Shown here piece after piece: positions 26,282 to 35,106 of a stretch of 64,000 nucleotides of DNA; the first letter of the stretch is position 1; every line of letters starts with the position of its first letter. The translations under genes were made by a program, and so were the position numbers. The stretch is from Alphaproteobacteria bacterium. GTDB lineage: Bacteria > Pseudomonadota > Alphaproteobacteria > Micropepsales > Micropepsaceae. The notes beneath the pieces are model-generated. The model worked only from the letters and a program-made list of their open reading frames with translations, made no database searches and had not been told where the DNA came from. Where the stretch lies: positions 62,001-126,000 of the forward strand of contig JAGWJY010000001.1 in the NCBI GenBank assembly GCA_028865545.1, in the 5' to 3' direction.

Positions 26282-29050
26282 TCAAACCCTGACTGCTTCG
26301 GCGGCGTCCGCCTCTTCGCCTTCCAGCGCCTTCAGCAAGCGCGCCTCGACGGCCTTCAAGCGGTCGGGATGGATGATCTTGTGGCCGAAGCCGTCCCGCA
26401 CGTAGAAAACGTCGACGACGCGTTCGCCATAGGTGGCGATCATGGCCGACGAGATTGACAGACCCGATTCGAACAGCGCCGTGGTCACGTCGTAAAGGAA
26501 GCCCAGCCGGTCCGGGCCGCGCACCTCGATTACGGTGGCGGTGGTGGACGCGTCGTTGTCGAAATTCACGCGTGCACTGACCTTGAAGGCGCTGGCGCGG
26601 CTCTTGATCGGGCGTTTGGCGATCATCCGCCGAGGTATGAGTATGCCGGTCAGCGTCTTTTCGATCGTCTGGCGCAGACGCGCGATACGAGCGTTGTCGC
26701 CGAACGGCCCGCCTTCGGCGTCCTGTACCGAAAACACGTCCAGCGCGAAGCCGTCCGAGGTGGTGAAGACCTTGGCATCCACGATCGATCCGCCGGAGAC
26801 GGCAATGGCGCCGGCGAACTGTGCGAACAGACCCGGGTGATCCGGCGTATAGACGGTGATTTCGCTGACAGACCGGAAGTTGTTGCTCACCGCGGCGAGC
26901 GACAGAAGTTCACCCTGGGCATCGGCTTCGGTGATCATCCTGGCATGGCGCTCATGCGTTTCGGAATCGAGCGCGAGCCAATAGGCGTCGTAGTGGCGCG
27001 ACAAGGCGCGCTCGCGCGCGTCTTCCGGCAGATCGGCAATGCGCTGGGCCAATGCTTCCTTGGCTTCCTCAACGCGCGCGCTGCGCGCCCGTATCGTGTC
27101 GCCGCCCGACATCACGGTCTCGGCCTCGAAATAGAGTTCGCGCAGCAGCTGGCCTTTCCAGCCGTTCCACACACCCGGTCCGACCGCACGGATGTCGGCC
27201 ACGGTCAGCACCAGCAGCAGGCGCAGCATCTCAGGCGACTGCACGATGGCGACGAAATCGCGCACCGTCTTGGGATCGGAGACGTCGCGGCGTTGCGCCG
27301 TGTCGCTCATGATCAGGTGGTTTTCCACCAGCCAGGCGACGGCACTCGTATCCTCGGCCGACAGCCCCAGGCGCGGGCACAGGCTCTCCGCAATTGCGGC
27401 GCCGACGTCGGAATGGTCGCCTGGCAGGCCCTTGGCGATGTCATGCAGCAGCATCGCGCAGTAGAGGACTTCGCGCGTCTTGATCCGTTTGACGATGTCG
27501 CTGGCCAGCGGATGCTCGTTTGCCAGTTCGCCGCGCTCGATCGACGCGACGTTGCCCACGGCGCGGATCAAATGTTCGTCCACCGTATAGTGGTGGTACA
27601 TGTTGAACTGCATGAGGGCGACGACGCGCCCGAACTCCGGCACGAATTTTCCGAAGACGCCGGCCTCGTTCATCAGCCGCAACGCGCGTTCCGGATCGCT
27701 GTGCGAGGACAGGATTTCCAGGAACAGCTTGTTGGCCTCGGGGCTGGCGCGCAACTCGTCGTCTATCAGATCCAGCGAGCGGGTGATGGTACGCAGCGCA
27801 TCGGGATGGACGTCGATGCTTTTGACGTCGGCAATGTGAAAGATGCGGATGAAGTTGACCGGGTCGCGCTTGAAGGCGCCGGGACGCGCGTTCAACCTTC
27901 CCGTATCGACAAAGAAATCGTCATCCTTGCTACGCGGCTTGAGGAAGCCGGGCAGAATGCTCGCCAGCGAGGCGCGGCGCTTCTTGTTCTGCACTTCCAG
28001 CGCGGCGCAGAAGATGCGCGTCAGATCTCCCACATCCTTGGCGACCAGGAAGTAGGCGCGCATGAATTTTTCTACGGCATGGCGCGGCGTGTCATCGGTG
28101 AAGCCGAGCTGGGCGGCGAGCTCCGGCTGCGCGTCGAAAGACAGGCGCTCCTCGGCGCGGCCGGCCAGGTAGTGCAGCCGCACGCGCACGTCCCACAGGA
28201 AAGCTTCGGCCTTCTGGAAGGTCTTGTACTCGTCCTTGGTGAAGACGTTGTTCTGAACGAGATCACCCGTGTCGTAGACGCGGTAGAGATACTTGCCGAT
28301 CCAGTAGAGTGTCTGCAGATCGCGCAGCCCCCCTTTACCTTCCTTGATGTTCGGCTCGACCAGATAGCGGCTCTCGCCCTGATGATGATGACGGTCGTCG
28401 CGCTCCGCCAGCTTGGCTTCCACGAAGTCCTGGCCGGAGCCGGTGGCGATATCGGACCAGAACTTCTTGCGCAGCTCTTCATAGAGCGCCATGTCGCCGC
28501 ACAGATAGCGCGCTTCGAGCAAGGCCGTGCGGATGGTGATGTCCTGCTTGGCCAGCCGCACGCATTCCGGCAGCGAGCGCGTAGCATGGCCGACCTTCAG
28601 CCCCAGGTCCCACAACATGTAGAGGATGAATTCGATGACGCTCTCGTCCCAGGCCGTTTGTTTGTAGGGACGCACGAACAGCAGATCGACGTCGGAGCCG
28701 GGGGCGAGTTCGCCGCGGCCATAGCCGCCTGTCGCCACGATGGTGATGTGTTCGGCCTTGGTCGGGTTCTTGGCGGGATAGAAATGCTTGACGGCGAAAT
28801 CGTAGATCACCTGGATGACACCGTCCTGGGTCGCCGACAGCGCCCGGGCCGCGATGATGCCGGGTAGATTTTCGGCCAGCACCTGGTGCTTGACGCGCTC
28901 GCGCGCGTCCAGGAATGCGGTCTTGATCTGGGTGAGCGCTTCTTTGCGCAGATCGGCGGGATCGCGGGTTTGCCCGGCCAGCGCCTTCAAGCTGCTCCGC
29001 AACGCCTTGGCGTCAAGTTGAAGCCCGCGCGGCGGCCCTTCATATCCCAA
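26282..29050 (-). CDS. glnD: Bifunctional [protein-PII] uridylyltransferase/uridylyl-removing enzyme
   Basis: The 922-residue nitrogen sensor that modifies PII according to glutamine. In order: a nucleotidyltransferase domain with GGYGRGELAPGSDVDLLFV (about 108-126), a helical region, an HD hydrolase domain (MLLHDIAKGLPGDHS, about 525-540) and two C-terminal ACT domains (ITVYTPDHPGLFAQFAGAI and VRGPDRLGFLYDVTTALF). The start is a TTG at 29050 preceded by GGGAG with 8-base spacing; the only nearby ATG is out of frame. Confidence 0.96.
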   Translation of the reverse strand: MGYEGPPRGLQLDAKALRSSLKALAGQTRDPADLRKEALTQIKTAFLDARERVKHQVLAENLPGIIAARALSATQDGVIQVIYDFAVKHFYPAKNPTKAEHITIVATGGYGRGELAPGSDVDLLFVRPYKQTAWDESVIEFILYMLWDLGLKVGHATRSLPECVRLAKQDITIRTALLEARYLCGDMALYEELRKKFWSDIATGSGQDFVEAKLAERDDRHHHQGESRYLVEPNIKEGKGGLRDLQTLYWIGKYLYRVYDTGDLVQNNVFTKDEYKTFQKAEAFLWDVRVRLHYLAGRAEERLSFDAQPELAAQLGFTDDTPRHAVEKFMRAYFLVAKDVGDLTRIFCAALEVQNKKRRASLASILPGFLKPRSKDDDFFVDTGRLNARPGAFKRDPVNFIRIFHIADVKSIDVHPDALRTITRSLDLIDDELRASPEANKLFLEILSSHSDPERALRLMNEAGVFGKFVPEFGRVVALMQFNMYHHYTVDEHLIRAVGNVASIERGELANEHPLASDIVKRIKTREVLYCAMLLHDIAKGLPGDHSDVGAAIAESLCPRLGLSAEDTSAVAWLVENHLIMSDTAQRRDVSDPKTVRDFVAIVQSPEMLRLLLVLTVADIRAVGPGVWNGWKGQLLRELYFEAETVMSGGDTIRARSARVEEAKEALAQRIADLPEDARERALSRHYDAYWLALDSETHERHARMITEADAQGELLSLAAVSNNFRSVSEITVYTPDHPGLFAQFAGAIAVSGGSIVDAKVFTTSDGFALDVFSVQDAEGGPFGDNARIARLRQTIEKTLTGILIPRRMIAKRPIKSRASAFKVSARVNFDNDASTTATVIEVRGPDRLGFLYDVTTALFESGLSISSAMIATYGERVVDVFYVRDGFGHKIIHPDRLKAVEARLLKALEGEEADAAEAVRV

Positions 29051-29112
29051 TTACGTCACTCCCGTGCCCTGCTCATAGAAGTCTGGCCGGCCGCCAAACG
29101 CAAGTTGCACCT

Positions 29113-29436
29113 TCACTTTGGTGTGGTTTGCGCCTTCGCCCAGGCAAGGTAGTCGGCGCTGCCGCCGTCGATGGGCAGGATCAGGAAACACGGCACCGTG
29201 TAGGGGTGCAGCGGCCGGGCGGTTGCGATGGCCTGGTCGACCAGGGCGCGGCGCGTCTTGATGAAGGCGGCGACCTCCGGGCCGGTTTCCAGCTTGCCTT
29301 GCCATTCGTAGATGCTGGTCATCGGCGCGGAGAGATTTACGCACGCCGCGAGCCTCGCCTGCACCAGTGCCTCTGCGACGCGTCGGGCAGACGCCTCGTC
29401 GGGAAATGTCGAGTAGAGGAAGACAAATTCGGTCAT
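29113..29436 (-). CDS. cutA: Divalent-cation tolerance protein CutA
   Basis: A 107-residue trimeric ferredoxin-like protein. The start is ATG 29436 (MTEFVFLYSTFPDE). Family signatures are AEALVQARLAACVNL, IYEWQGKLE, TGPEVAAFIKTRRALVDQAI and HPYTVPCFLILP. The ancestral role is metal tolerance, although direct metal binding remains debated. The first codons of this gene are duplicated about 730 bp away in a fossil ORF (30105-30197). Confidence 0.93.
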   Translation of the reverse strand: MTEFVFLYSTFPDEASARRVAEALVQARLAACVNLSAPMTSIYEWQGKLETGPEVAAFIKTRRALVDQAIATARPLHPYTVPCFLILPIDGGSADYLAWAKAQTTPK

Positions 29437-29474
29437 AACTGACAGTATAGGATAACTTTCTGGAGAAGGCGCAA

Positions 29475-30041
29475 ATGAAGAGGGGAATGCTGTTCGCGCT
29501 GCTTGTGAGCGTTGCGCTTGTCGGCAGCGCCGGGGCGGGCGACGATGGCGTCTGTACATTGACCGCTGCGGACCTGCTGGCAAACGCCAAGCTATCTTTC
29601 TGGAATTTTGACCAGACCGGCACGACGCCTTCGACAGCACGAGCCTTGGCGAATCGGAGCTGCTATTCAGAAGCCGCCGCCGCCACCGAAAATTTCATGC
29701 TTCTGCATGCGCCACTGAAGAACGGCGAACGCATCATTCTGCTGTTTCACGAGGGGCAGTATCGCGCCATGGCGGGCGAAGAACACGTTGCTGCCATGCT
29801 GATCGCCGCGTCGAAGGATCTGGGGCAGAAACCCAGTGACCCCTTAGACTGGAACACCTATGTCGATGGCACTTGGGCATTTTTGACGAATGATCGCTCC
29901 ATGCTTGATGCCGCCAGCGAAAAGTTGTCGGCGGAGCGGGGTAGAGGAAACATTATGAACGCCCGGGTGCTGCATGGTTTGCAGGCGTGTTTTGGACATC
30001 CCTACAAGGAGGCCTACAGCAGCAAGTGCTTTACCCATTGA
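29475..30041 (+). CDS. Exported hypothetical protein
   Basis: A 188-residue protein of unknown function. The signal peptide is MKRGMLFALLVSVALVGSAGAG. The mature part holds four Cys residues (GVCTL, RSCYS, QACFG, SKCFTH), likely two disulfides in the periplasm. It is divergent from cutA (38 bp between start codons), and its stop codon abuts the degenerate duplication described below. Confidence 0.7.
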   Translation: MKRGMLFALLVSVALVGSAGAGDDGVCTLTAADLLANAKLSFWNFDQTGTTPSTARALANRSCYSEAAAATENFMLLHAPLKNGERIILLFHEGQYRAMAGEEHVAAMLIAASKDLGQKPSDPLDWNTYVDGTWAFLTNDRSMLDAASEKLSAERGRGNIMNARVLHGLQACFGHPYKEAYSSKCFTH

Positions 30042-30197
30042 CGCCATAAAACAAGACAGCGCGATATTTCTCCCGCGACGCCTGCTTTACGCAGGTTCTT
30101 CGGCTCAGATGAGCTTCAGATTCACGGCCTTCGGGCCGCGCTTGTCGACCTCATCTGGGAAGGTCGAATAGAGGAAGACAAATTCGCTGTCAGCCAT
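30042..30197 (-). pseudogene. Fossil cutA'-csp' fusion ORF with decayed csp terminator
   Basis: On the minus strand 30197-30105 reads as a 30-codon ORF: MADSEFVFLYSTFPDE, nearly the CutA N-terminus, joined in frame to VDKRGPKAVNLKLI, the last codons of the cold-shock gene at 30695. The homology continues past the stop through GCGTAAA-type sequence into a decayed copy of the csp terminator (30042-30085). It is therefore a degenerate duplicate made from the 5' end of cutA and the 3' end of csp. No known function is expected at this length. Confidence 0.75.
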
Positions 30198-30258
30198 CCC
30201 TGGCAATCCTTTGCGGCTTTGGCATCATAGCGCGGCATGGCTGGCAGGGAGAATGGAA

Positions 30259-30639
30259 ATGGCACGCATCACGGGGGTAGGCGGTATCTTCTTCACATCG
30301 CCCGATCCGAAGAACCTCTCGACTTGGTATCGCGAGGTGCTCGGGATTGAGGTTCAGGATTGGGGAGGTTCGCTTCTCCGCTATGACGCGCCGAACCATC
30401 CGCCCTTCGTCGCCTGGAACCCGTTCCCGGAGAAGGCCGATTACTTTGCGCCGTCCACGCGCCCGTTCATGATCAACTTTGCGGTCGACGACATGGACGG
30501 CTTCGTCTCGAGGGTCGAAGCCATGGGCGTGGCGATTTTCGCGCGTGACGATGAATCGCCTTACGGCCGCTTTGCATGGCTTCTCGACCCCGACGGCACG
30601 AAGATCGAATTGTGGCAGCCGAAGAAACCGGCCGCATAA
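30259..30639 (+). CDS. VOC/glyoxalase-fold protein
   Basis: A 126-residue single VOC protein. ATG 30259 (MARITGVGGIFF) is preferred because it sits 7 bases from GGGAG. It opens with the beta-alpha-beta unit GIFFTSPDPKNLSTWYREVLGI and ends with GRFAWLLDPDGTKIELWQP, the usual metal-binding Glu strand. The enzymatic activity cannot be predicted. It is convergent with csp and shares its terminator. Confidence 0.85.
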   Translation: MARITGVGGIFFTSPDPKNLSTWYREVLGIEVQDWGGSLLRYDAPNHPPFVAWNPFPEKADYFAPSTRPFMINFAVDDMDGFVSRVEAMGVAIFARDDESPYGRFAWLLDPDGTKIELWQPKKPAA

Positions 30640-30672
30640 AAACGAAACGGCGCGGGATTGCTCCCGCGCCGT
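30638..30672 (-). terminator. Intrinsic terminator of csp (possibly bidirectional)
   Basis: ACGGCGCGGGA and TCCCGCGCCGT form an 11-bp stem with a 4-base loop (30647-30672). On the minus strand it is followed by TTTCGTTTTT, a good intrinsic terminator for csp. It also lies just after the VOC gene stop. Confidence 0.8.
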
Positions 30673-30694
30673 CCGTTTACGCAAGTTCTTCGGC

Positions 30695-30898
30695 TCAGAC
30701 GAGCTTCAGATTCACGGCCTTCGGGCCGCGCTTGTCGGCTTCGACGTCGAAGCTCACGCGCTGGCCTTCATTAAGGCCGCGGAGACCCGCAGCCTGAACG
30801 GCGGTCATGTGGACGAACACGTCCTTGCCACCGCCTTCCGGCGCGATGAATCCGAAACCTTTTGTCGTGTTGAAGAACTTGACTTGACCAATGGTCAT
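30695..30898 (-). CDS. Cold-shock domain protein
   Basis: A 67-residue OB-fold RNA/DNA chaperone. RNP1 is KGFGFIAP and RNP2 is VFVHMTAV, both intact; the C-terminus ADKRGPKAVNLKLV is typical. It has a free-standing intrinsic terminator and about 230 bases of non-coding sequence upstream that could hold a long 5' leader as in other csp genes. Part of its 3' end is duplicated at 30042-30150. Confidence 0.95.
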   Translation of the reverse strand: MTIGQVKFFNTTKGFGFIAPEGGGKDVFVHMTAVQAAGLRGLNEGQRVSFDVEADKRGPKAVNLKLV

Positions 30899-31126
30899 GA
30901 CGGCTTTCTCCTGAAAGCATTAAAGTCCGCTGCGAACACCATGTTCGTCGCGGTTGTCGAAGTCGCACCAAATTTTCAGGAAAAGCGTCGTCGTCGTCAC
31001 TCCAGGCCATTCACTCCCATGTGGGAGCGTCTGCATGGGCGCGCTGGAAACTTGTCTCTGTGGCTTGCGCGGCCTCAACCTTCGTTCCTATAGGCGTTCG
31101 CCCTCTCAAAGGCAAGCTGGCGCAGC

Positions 31127-31738
31127 TCACGCAGCGGTTAACGCGAGGTGTCGTGGCTGCGTCGCAACGCGGGAAATCCAGGCGGAAACGGCCGGAAAAT
31201 CGCCGAGATCGAATCCGCCGTCGGCGGCGCTATGGGTGTATCCGTAGAGGGCGATGTCGGCGATGGAATAGTCTGTCCCGGCAAACCAGTCGTGCGTCTT
31301 AAGATGCGCTTCCATCACGCCCAACGCGGCATTTCCTTTCGCGTGCCATTCCGGAACGAGGTGGCGTTTCTTCTCAAATTCCTCAAGGGGCGCGAATTTG
31401 TGCCAGTAGCGCGATACCGCGATGTAAGGCTCGTGGCTATACTGTTCGAAGAACATCCACTGCAGCATGCAGGCGCGATCCCATTTGTTGTCGGGCTGCA
31501 ACCTTGTCCCGTCGCTCAGATAAAAGAGGATGGCGCCGGATTCCGGCAGAACGCGTCCATCCTCGAATTCCAGCACGGGGGTCCTTCCATTGGGATTGAG
31601 ATTGAGGAATTCGGGCGTGCGCGTCGCTGTGCCGACCACCGGATAATTGACGAGATTGAGGGGGAAGCCGAGTTGATGCGCGACGAGGCGCACCTTGTAG
31701 CAATTTCCCGACATCTGCATCTGGTGAAGTGTCAGCAT
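31127..31738 (-). CDS. Glutathione S-transferase family protein
   Basis: A 203-residue protein from ATG 31738 (MLTLHQMQMSGNCYK) after GAGGGG. The thioredoxin-like domain has NLNPNGRTPVLE and the following DGRVLPESGAILFYL (glutathione gamma-Glu contact, ES). The all-helical C-terminal domain includes DYSIADIALYGYTHSA, the conserved N-capping/hydrophobic-staple motif. The substrate is unknown. It is 37 bases downstream of the SOD-like gene on the same strand. Confidence 0.88.
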   Translation of the reverse strand: MLTLHQMQMSGNCYKVRLVAHQLGFPLNLVNYPVVGTATRTPEFLNLNPNGRTPVLEFEDGRVLPESGAILFYLSDGTRLQPDNKWDRACMLQWMFFEQYSHEPYIAVSRYWHKFAPLEEFEKKRHLVPEWHAKGNAALGVMEAHLKTHDWFAGTDYSIADIALYGYTHSAADGGFDLGDFPAVSAWISRVATQPRHLALTAA

Positions 31739-31774
31739 GATGGCCCCTCGTGCTCGCGCTCTGCGTAGCACGTT

Positions 31775-32353
31775 TCACCTATGCGTGCGGCGCGACGCAC
31801 CTTTGCGCGTACCCGGCGCGACGGTGCGGATAATGGTGCCGCAGGCGATCCGCCGGCCGGAATTGCCGTCCGGCTGGCTGGCGTAATCGTCCGCTCCGGC
31901 GTGCAGGATGAGCGAGGCGCCGTCCCGATCGAAGAGCGATTTCTTGCCGTTGCCGAGCGAGAACGCGGTGGTGATCATCGATGCATGTAACGTTCCGTCC
32001 GCCGCCGCGAATTGATTGGGAAGATCGCCCGCACGCGATCCGCCCTTGGCGAAATAACCGTGCGGCTTTGTCGGTTCGAGCGAGAGCACTGGCCCCGCAG
32101 AGGTGAAAAGCGTTTTCGGATCACAGGACGCCGTCGTGTGGACCAGTACGGCATGCGCACCAGGCGGCAAGCCGTGCGCCGTGATTTCGATCAGTACGCC
32201 GTGCGGCGTCTGTATCAAATCCGCTCGACCGATTTGGTTGCCGTTCGCGCCCAACAGTTTGGCGACGGCGTGCGCGCCGGTTACGGCTTCCGCCGGCAAG
32301 GTCAGTGCGGCTGCGCAGGCCAGCGCGACGACGACACGCATGCGGTTGTTCAT
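31775..32353 (-). CDS. Cu/Zn superoxide dismutase-like exported protein with missing metal ligands
   Basis: A 192-residue protein from ATG 32353 with signal peptide MNNRMRVVVALACAAALTLPAEA. The SOD beta-barrel is recognisable from GLPPGAHAVLVH, the TKPHGYF loop, RAGDLPN, LILHAGADDY and GNSGRRIACGTI. By eye several metal ligands are changed: the HxH copper pair appears as L-V-H, the RH-AGDLPN zinc His is R, and the bridging His region reads VLSLEPT. One loop His, the Asp and the HAG His remain. It may be a scaffold or metal-binding protein and not a dismutase. Confidence 0.75.
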   Translation of the reverse strand: MNNRMRVVVALACAAALTLPAEAVTGAHAVAKLLGANGNQIGRADLIQTPHGVLIEITAHGLPPGAHAVLVHTTASCDPKTLFTSAGPVLSLEPTKPHGYFAKGGSRAGDLPNQFAAADGTLHASMITTAFSLGNGKKSLFDRDGASLILHAGADDYASQPDGNSGRRIACGTIIRTVAPGTRKGASRRTHR

Positions 32354-32628
32354 CGAAAAACTTTTCCGATACGACAAGCGCGGTCAGCCTAGCGGCTAAC
32401 GATGTGGAAGAGAGGAACATGACTTGGATTACCCACAAAAAATATGCGTGATTGTACATGGCGCTGAACGCGACGCATTCCTGCCGTTACGCCGACGGAA
32501 GACATAAAGCCCTGTCGTGCCTGCATTCCTTTCGGATGCCGGCAATACAAATTTCGCGAAATTGACATTTTAAGCAATTCCGGTTCGCAATGTCCGTCTG
32601 CTGAAGCTTGAATCGATGGGAGGCAATC

Positions 32629-33024
32629 ATGACCAGAGCGTCGGCTAGGTTGTCAGCGCGCATGCGCGCAGCCGCAGCGTCTTTGAGCTTGGGTATGCTG
32701 ATGGTTCTCGGCGGCGCTGGCGATGTCCACGCGCAGGACACGCGAACTCTCGCGAAATTTTTGTCGAGCTGCAACAGCGACAGGAACGGCTGCCGCGACA
32801 ATCTCCATGACTATACGCTGGCGGCCAGTCGGCAAGGCATGATTTGCATGCCGAAGGACCTCTCGATCAACGAGGCGGTCGGGCAGGAACTCGATTGGCT
32901 GCGCAATGTCGGTGCGCAAAAGGACGAGATCAACAACGGCAACGCCGAGGATGCCGAGTGGACTGCGATCTCGACCTTGTGGCCCTGCGCAAGCGACGCG
33001 ACGACAGAGACCGCCGCACGCTGA
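32629..33024 (+). CDS. Exported Cys-pattern protein, family A member 1 (Rap1a/Tai-like)
   Basis: A 131-residue protein from ATG 32629, 5 bases after GGGAGG. Signal sequence up to VHAQ. The mature part has C-x6-C (SSCNSDRNGC), then MICMPKD, ELDWL, DAEWTAISTLWPC. Three other genes here (34532, 35107, 44834) share this exact layout. The arrangement resembles the Rap1a/Tai immunity fold, where paired Cys and a terminal PC motif are conserved; that similarity is inferred by eye. No effector gene is seen beside it. Confidence 0.72.
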   Translation: MTRASARLSARMRAAAASLSLGMLMVLGGAGDVHAQDTRTLAKFLSSCNSDRNGCRDNLHDYTLAASRQGMICMPKDLSINEAVGQELDWLRNVGAQKDEINNGNAEDAEWTAISTLWPCASDATTETAAR

Positions 33025-33209
33025 CGATCATCACGCGGAGCTTTTCTTCACTCCGAGTCTCGCGCGTCGGCGGTGTTTTTGGCCCCAGTCGTCGCTGATC
33101 GGGCACGCCGCTGCGCGCTGCGACAGGCACACAGCATCGCATGTTTAACATCTTGGAATATTTGACTTATTATTCCGCGCCGAAAGCCACTCACCCAAGC
33201 GCTGCACCT

Positions 33210-33232
33210 TCAACCTTAACGGTTAAGGTTGA
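33210..33232. promoter_or_regulatory. Near-perfect 23-bp palindrome upstream of a lipoprotein gene
   Basis: TCAACCTTAAC and GTTAAGGTTGA are perfect 11-bp arms around a single G at 33221. It lies 55 bases before the lipoprotein start codon (33287) in a 262-bp non-coding region. With a 1-base centre it cannot fold as an RNA hairpin easily, so a dimeric protein operator is the better reading. Confidence 0.5.
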
Positions 33233-33286
33233 CTCTCGACCGATTGCGGTCCGGAATCTTCGGCGTTCGGGGCGGTGGAGGAGGTT

Positions 33287-34492
33287 ATGGTTGGGGCATT
33301 GGCTGGTCGTTCGACCAGTGCGCGTGCGCGGGCCCGCACGGCACTTCTGGGATTTGGCGCACTCTTCGTTTTAGCGGGCTGCGCGGAGACTGTGGACGAA
33401 GGCGCCACCGACTATCGCAAGGCGACGATCAACAGTCAGTCGGCCCAAGGCCAGCCGACCGATATTTCCAAAAAATACGCGCTGTCGAGCACTACCGACT
33501 TTGCGGGCAACAACTCAATCCCCATCACCACTGGCCGGCGCTACTACGTCTCGCTGCTGCAGGCCTTCGTCGGACCCGAAGTGCGCGTCGGCGGCACCAA
33601 CTGGTTTCACGAGCACGAGCAGGTGGCGCTGGTGCTGCGCGTGCACGACAGCAACGATCGCGCCCATCCGGGCCGACTGGTGTTCTTTACGGACGATTTG
33701 AAACTCGGCGGACAGTTCCTCAACTTCTCCAATCTACTGACGATCGGACCGACGGATTACCAGGGCGGCGTCATCACTGTGGATGTCGACGAGGTGCATC
33801 TGCGCGGCACCACCAACCACATCAGGGAAATGCTGCAGGATTTGGCGCAGGAACCAAATTGCCCGGTCGGCGCACACGATCCGGCAAGCGGGCACGACGT
33901 GTGCGATGATAGTGGCGCGGGTGGTCCGTCCGATACCGCGCAGTCGGCACTTGTCGGCCCCGATCCGGGCAAGCGGCGCACCTGGGAAGCGCGCGAACGT
34001 GATCTGTTCAATCTGATCGACACCGACGGTTACTCCACGCGCTACACGTTGACGCTGTTGCCGGCAGGCGGTGTTGAGGGGCTTCCCTACCCACGCTTCG
34101 AGGCCGGCAACTACGTGCTGATGCGCCATGACAAGCGCGACAATGCCCTGGAATGGGACCGTCTGCAGCTCGACAACAACACGGGCCGGCTGGTCTATGC
34201 GGGAACGCATAGCGACGCGAACGGCAGGATCGCGTCGCGTGATCCCGATAACGATAAAGACCTCAATTATCAGAGCCGCAAACAGCAATATGATGCCAGC
34301 GGCAAAAACGACCTGTGGCAAGAAAAGGTTGGCGACTACCGCGAACAATCCTATGTGACATTGCAGATCAACGCGCTCGACGACGCGCCGCCTGTAGTCG
34401 CCCCGCCGCGCTACCGCTCGCTGACGCAGGAACGGGTAATCGGCGGAAAGCACAAAAAAGCGGCCGGTACGGGGCGCCGCGCTGAGCCATAG
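33287..34492 (+). CDS. Hypothetical lipoprotein
   Basis: A 401-residue protein I do not recognise. ATG 33287 follows GGAGGAGG; the track GTG lies inside that box. The signal peptide ends with the lipobox VLAGC (Cys about 32), so it should be membrane-anchored. The mature part is hydrophilic and soluble, with segments YYVSLLQAFVGPEVRVGG, VALVLRVHDSNDR and TRYTLTLLPAGGVEGLPYPRFEAGNY, and a Lys/Arg-rich end. It stands between two family A genes, with a separate palindrome upstream. Two Cys (NCPVG, VCDD) could form a disulfide. Confidence 0.65.
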   Translation: MVGALAGRSTSARARARTALLGFGALFVLAGCAETVDEGATDYRKATINSQSAQGQPTDISKKYALSSTTDFAGNNSIPITTGRRYYVSLLQAFVGPEVRVGGTNWFHEHEQVALVLRVHDSNDRAHPGRLVFFTDDLKLGGQFLNFSNLLTIGPTDYQGGVITVDVDEVHLRGTTNHIREMLQDLAQEPNCPVGAHDPASGHDVCDDSGAGGPSDTAQSALVGPDPGKRRTWEARERDLFNLIDTDGYSTRYTLTLLPAGGVEGLPYPRFEAGNYVLMRHDKRDNALEWDRLQLDNNTGRLVYAGTHSDANGRIASRDPDNDKDLNYQSRKQQYDASGKNDLWQEKVGDYREQSYVTLQINALDDAPPVVAPPRYRSLTQERVIGGKHKKAAGTGRRAEP

Positions 34493-34531
34493 CCGCTATG
34501 TCCTCCTGGGGAGAGGACGGAGGAGGAGACG

Positions 34532-34867
34532 ATGAAAAGTACTGCAATTGCTTTCGCGGCCGCTATCGTAGTGGTCCTGCTCGGATCAAACGCCGTCGCC
34601 AACGAAACACGCTCGTTGTCGGACTTCCTGTCGGACTGCAGCAAGAATTCGCGCGTCTGCCACGGAAACCTTCACGACTATCTGCTTGCCGCCAAAACCC
34701 AGGGGTTCGTCTGCCTGCCCGAAGATCTGCCGATCGATCGCGCCGTGAGTCAGGAACTCGATTGGCTGCGCCAGCAAAGCTCGGACGACGCCGCGCTCTA
34801 TAAAGGTAACGCCGAAGACGCGCAGTGGACCGCCATCACGACGCTGTGGCCGTGCAAGAAGGAGTGA
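34532..34867 (+). CDS. Exported Cys-pattern protein, family A member 2
   Basis: A 111-residue protein after GGAGGAGGAGACG. Signal peptide MKSTAIAFAAAIVVVLLGSNAVA. The mature sequence keeps the family pattern: SDCSKNSRVC (C-x6-C), NLHDYLLAAKTQGFVCLPED, QELDWLRQ, DAQWTAITTLWPC. It is most similar to member 1 (NLHDY, LAA, ELDWLR shared). It lies 39 bases after the lipoprotein gene and may be cotranscribed with it. Confidence 0.72.
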   Translation: MKSTAIAFAAAIVVVLLGSNAVANETRSLSDFLSDCSKNSRVCHGNLHDYLLAAKTQGFVCLPEDLPIDRAVSQELDWLRQQSSDDAALYKGNAEDAQWTAITTLWPCKKE

Positions 34868-35106
34868 CCGCCGCAATTTTCTCGCGGAAGTCGGCCATTT
34901 TTGCGGCGCACAGCAGCAATATGACGCACGGCGTTCGTGCCGACAAACGCTGAAGACCGGCCTCGGCAATCATATTTAATAGACCTGAGACCGAGGCGTC
35001 GGACGTCTTCTTATCCGACGTCAATGAAATGTCGCGCCGAAACGCAGAGAAAGAGAGCAGACAAAGTCTTTCCTTTTCCTCTTGGGGGCACGACAGAGAG
35101 GAGGAC

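Noticed and set aside
26837-28867. 676-codon plus-strand ORF opposite glnD
   Set aside because: Antisense shadow, no motifs, glnD is secure on the other strand.
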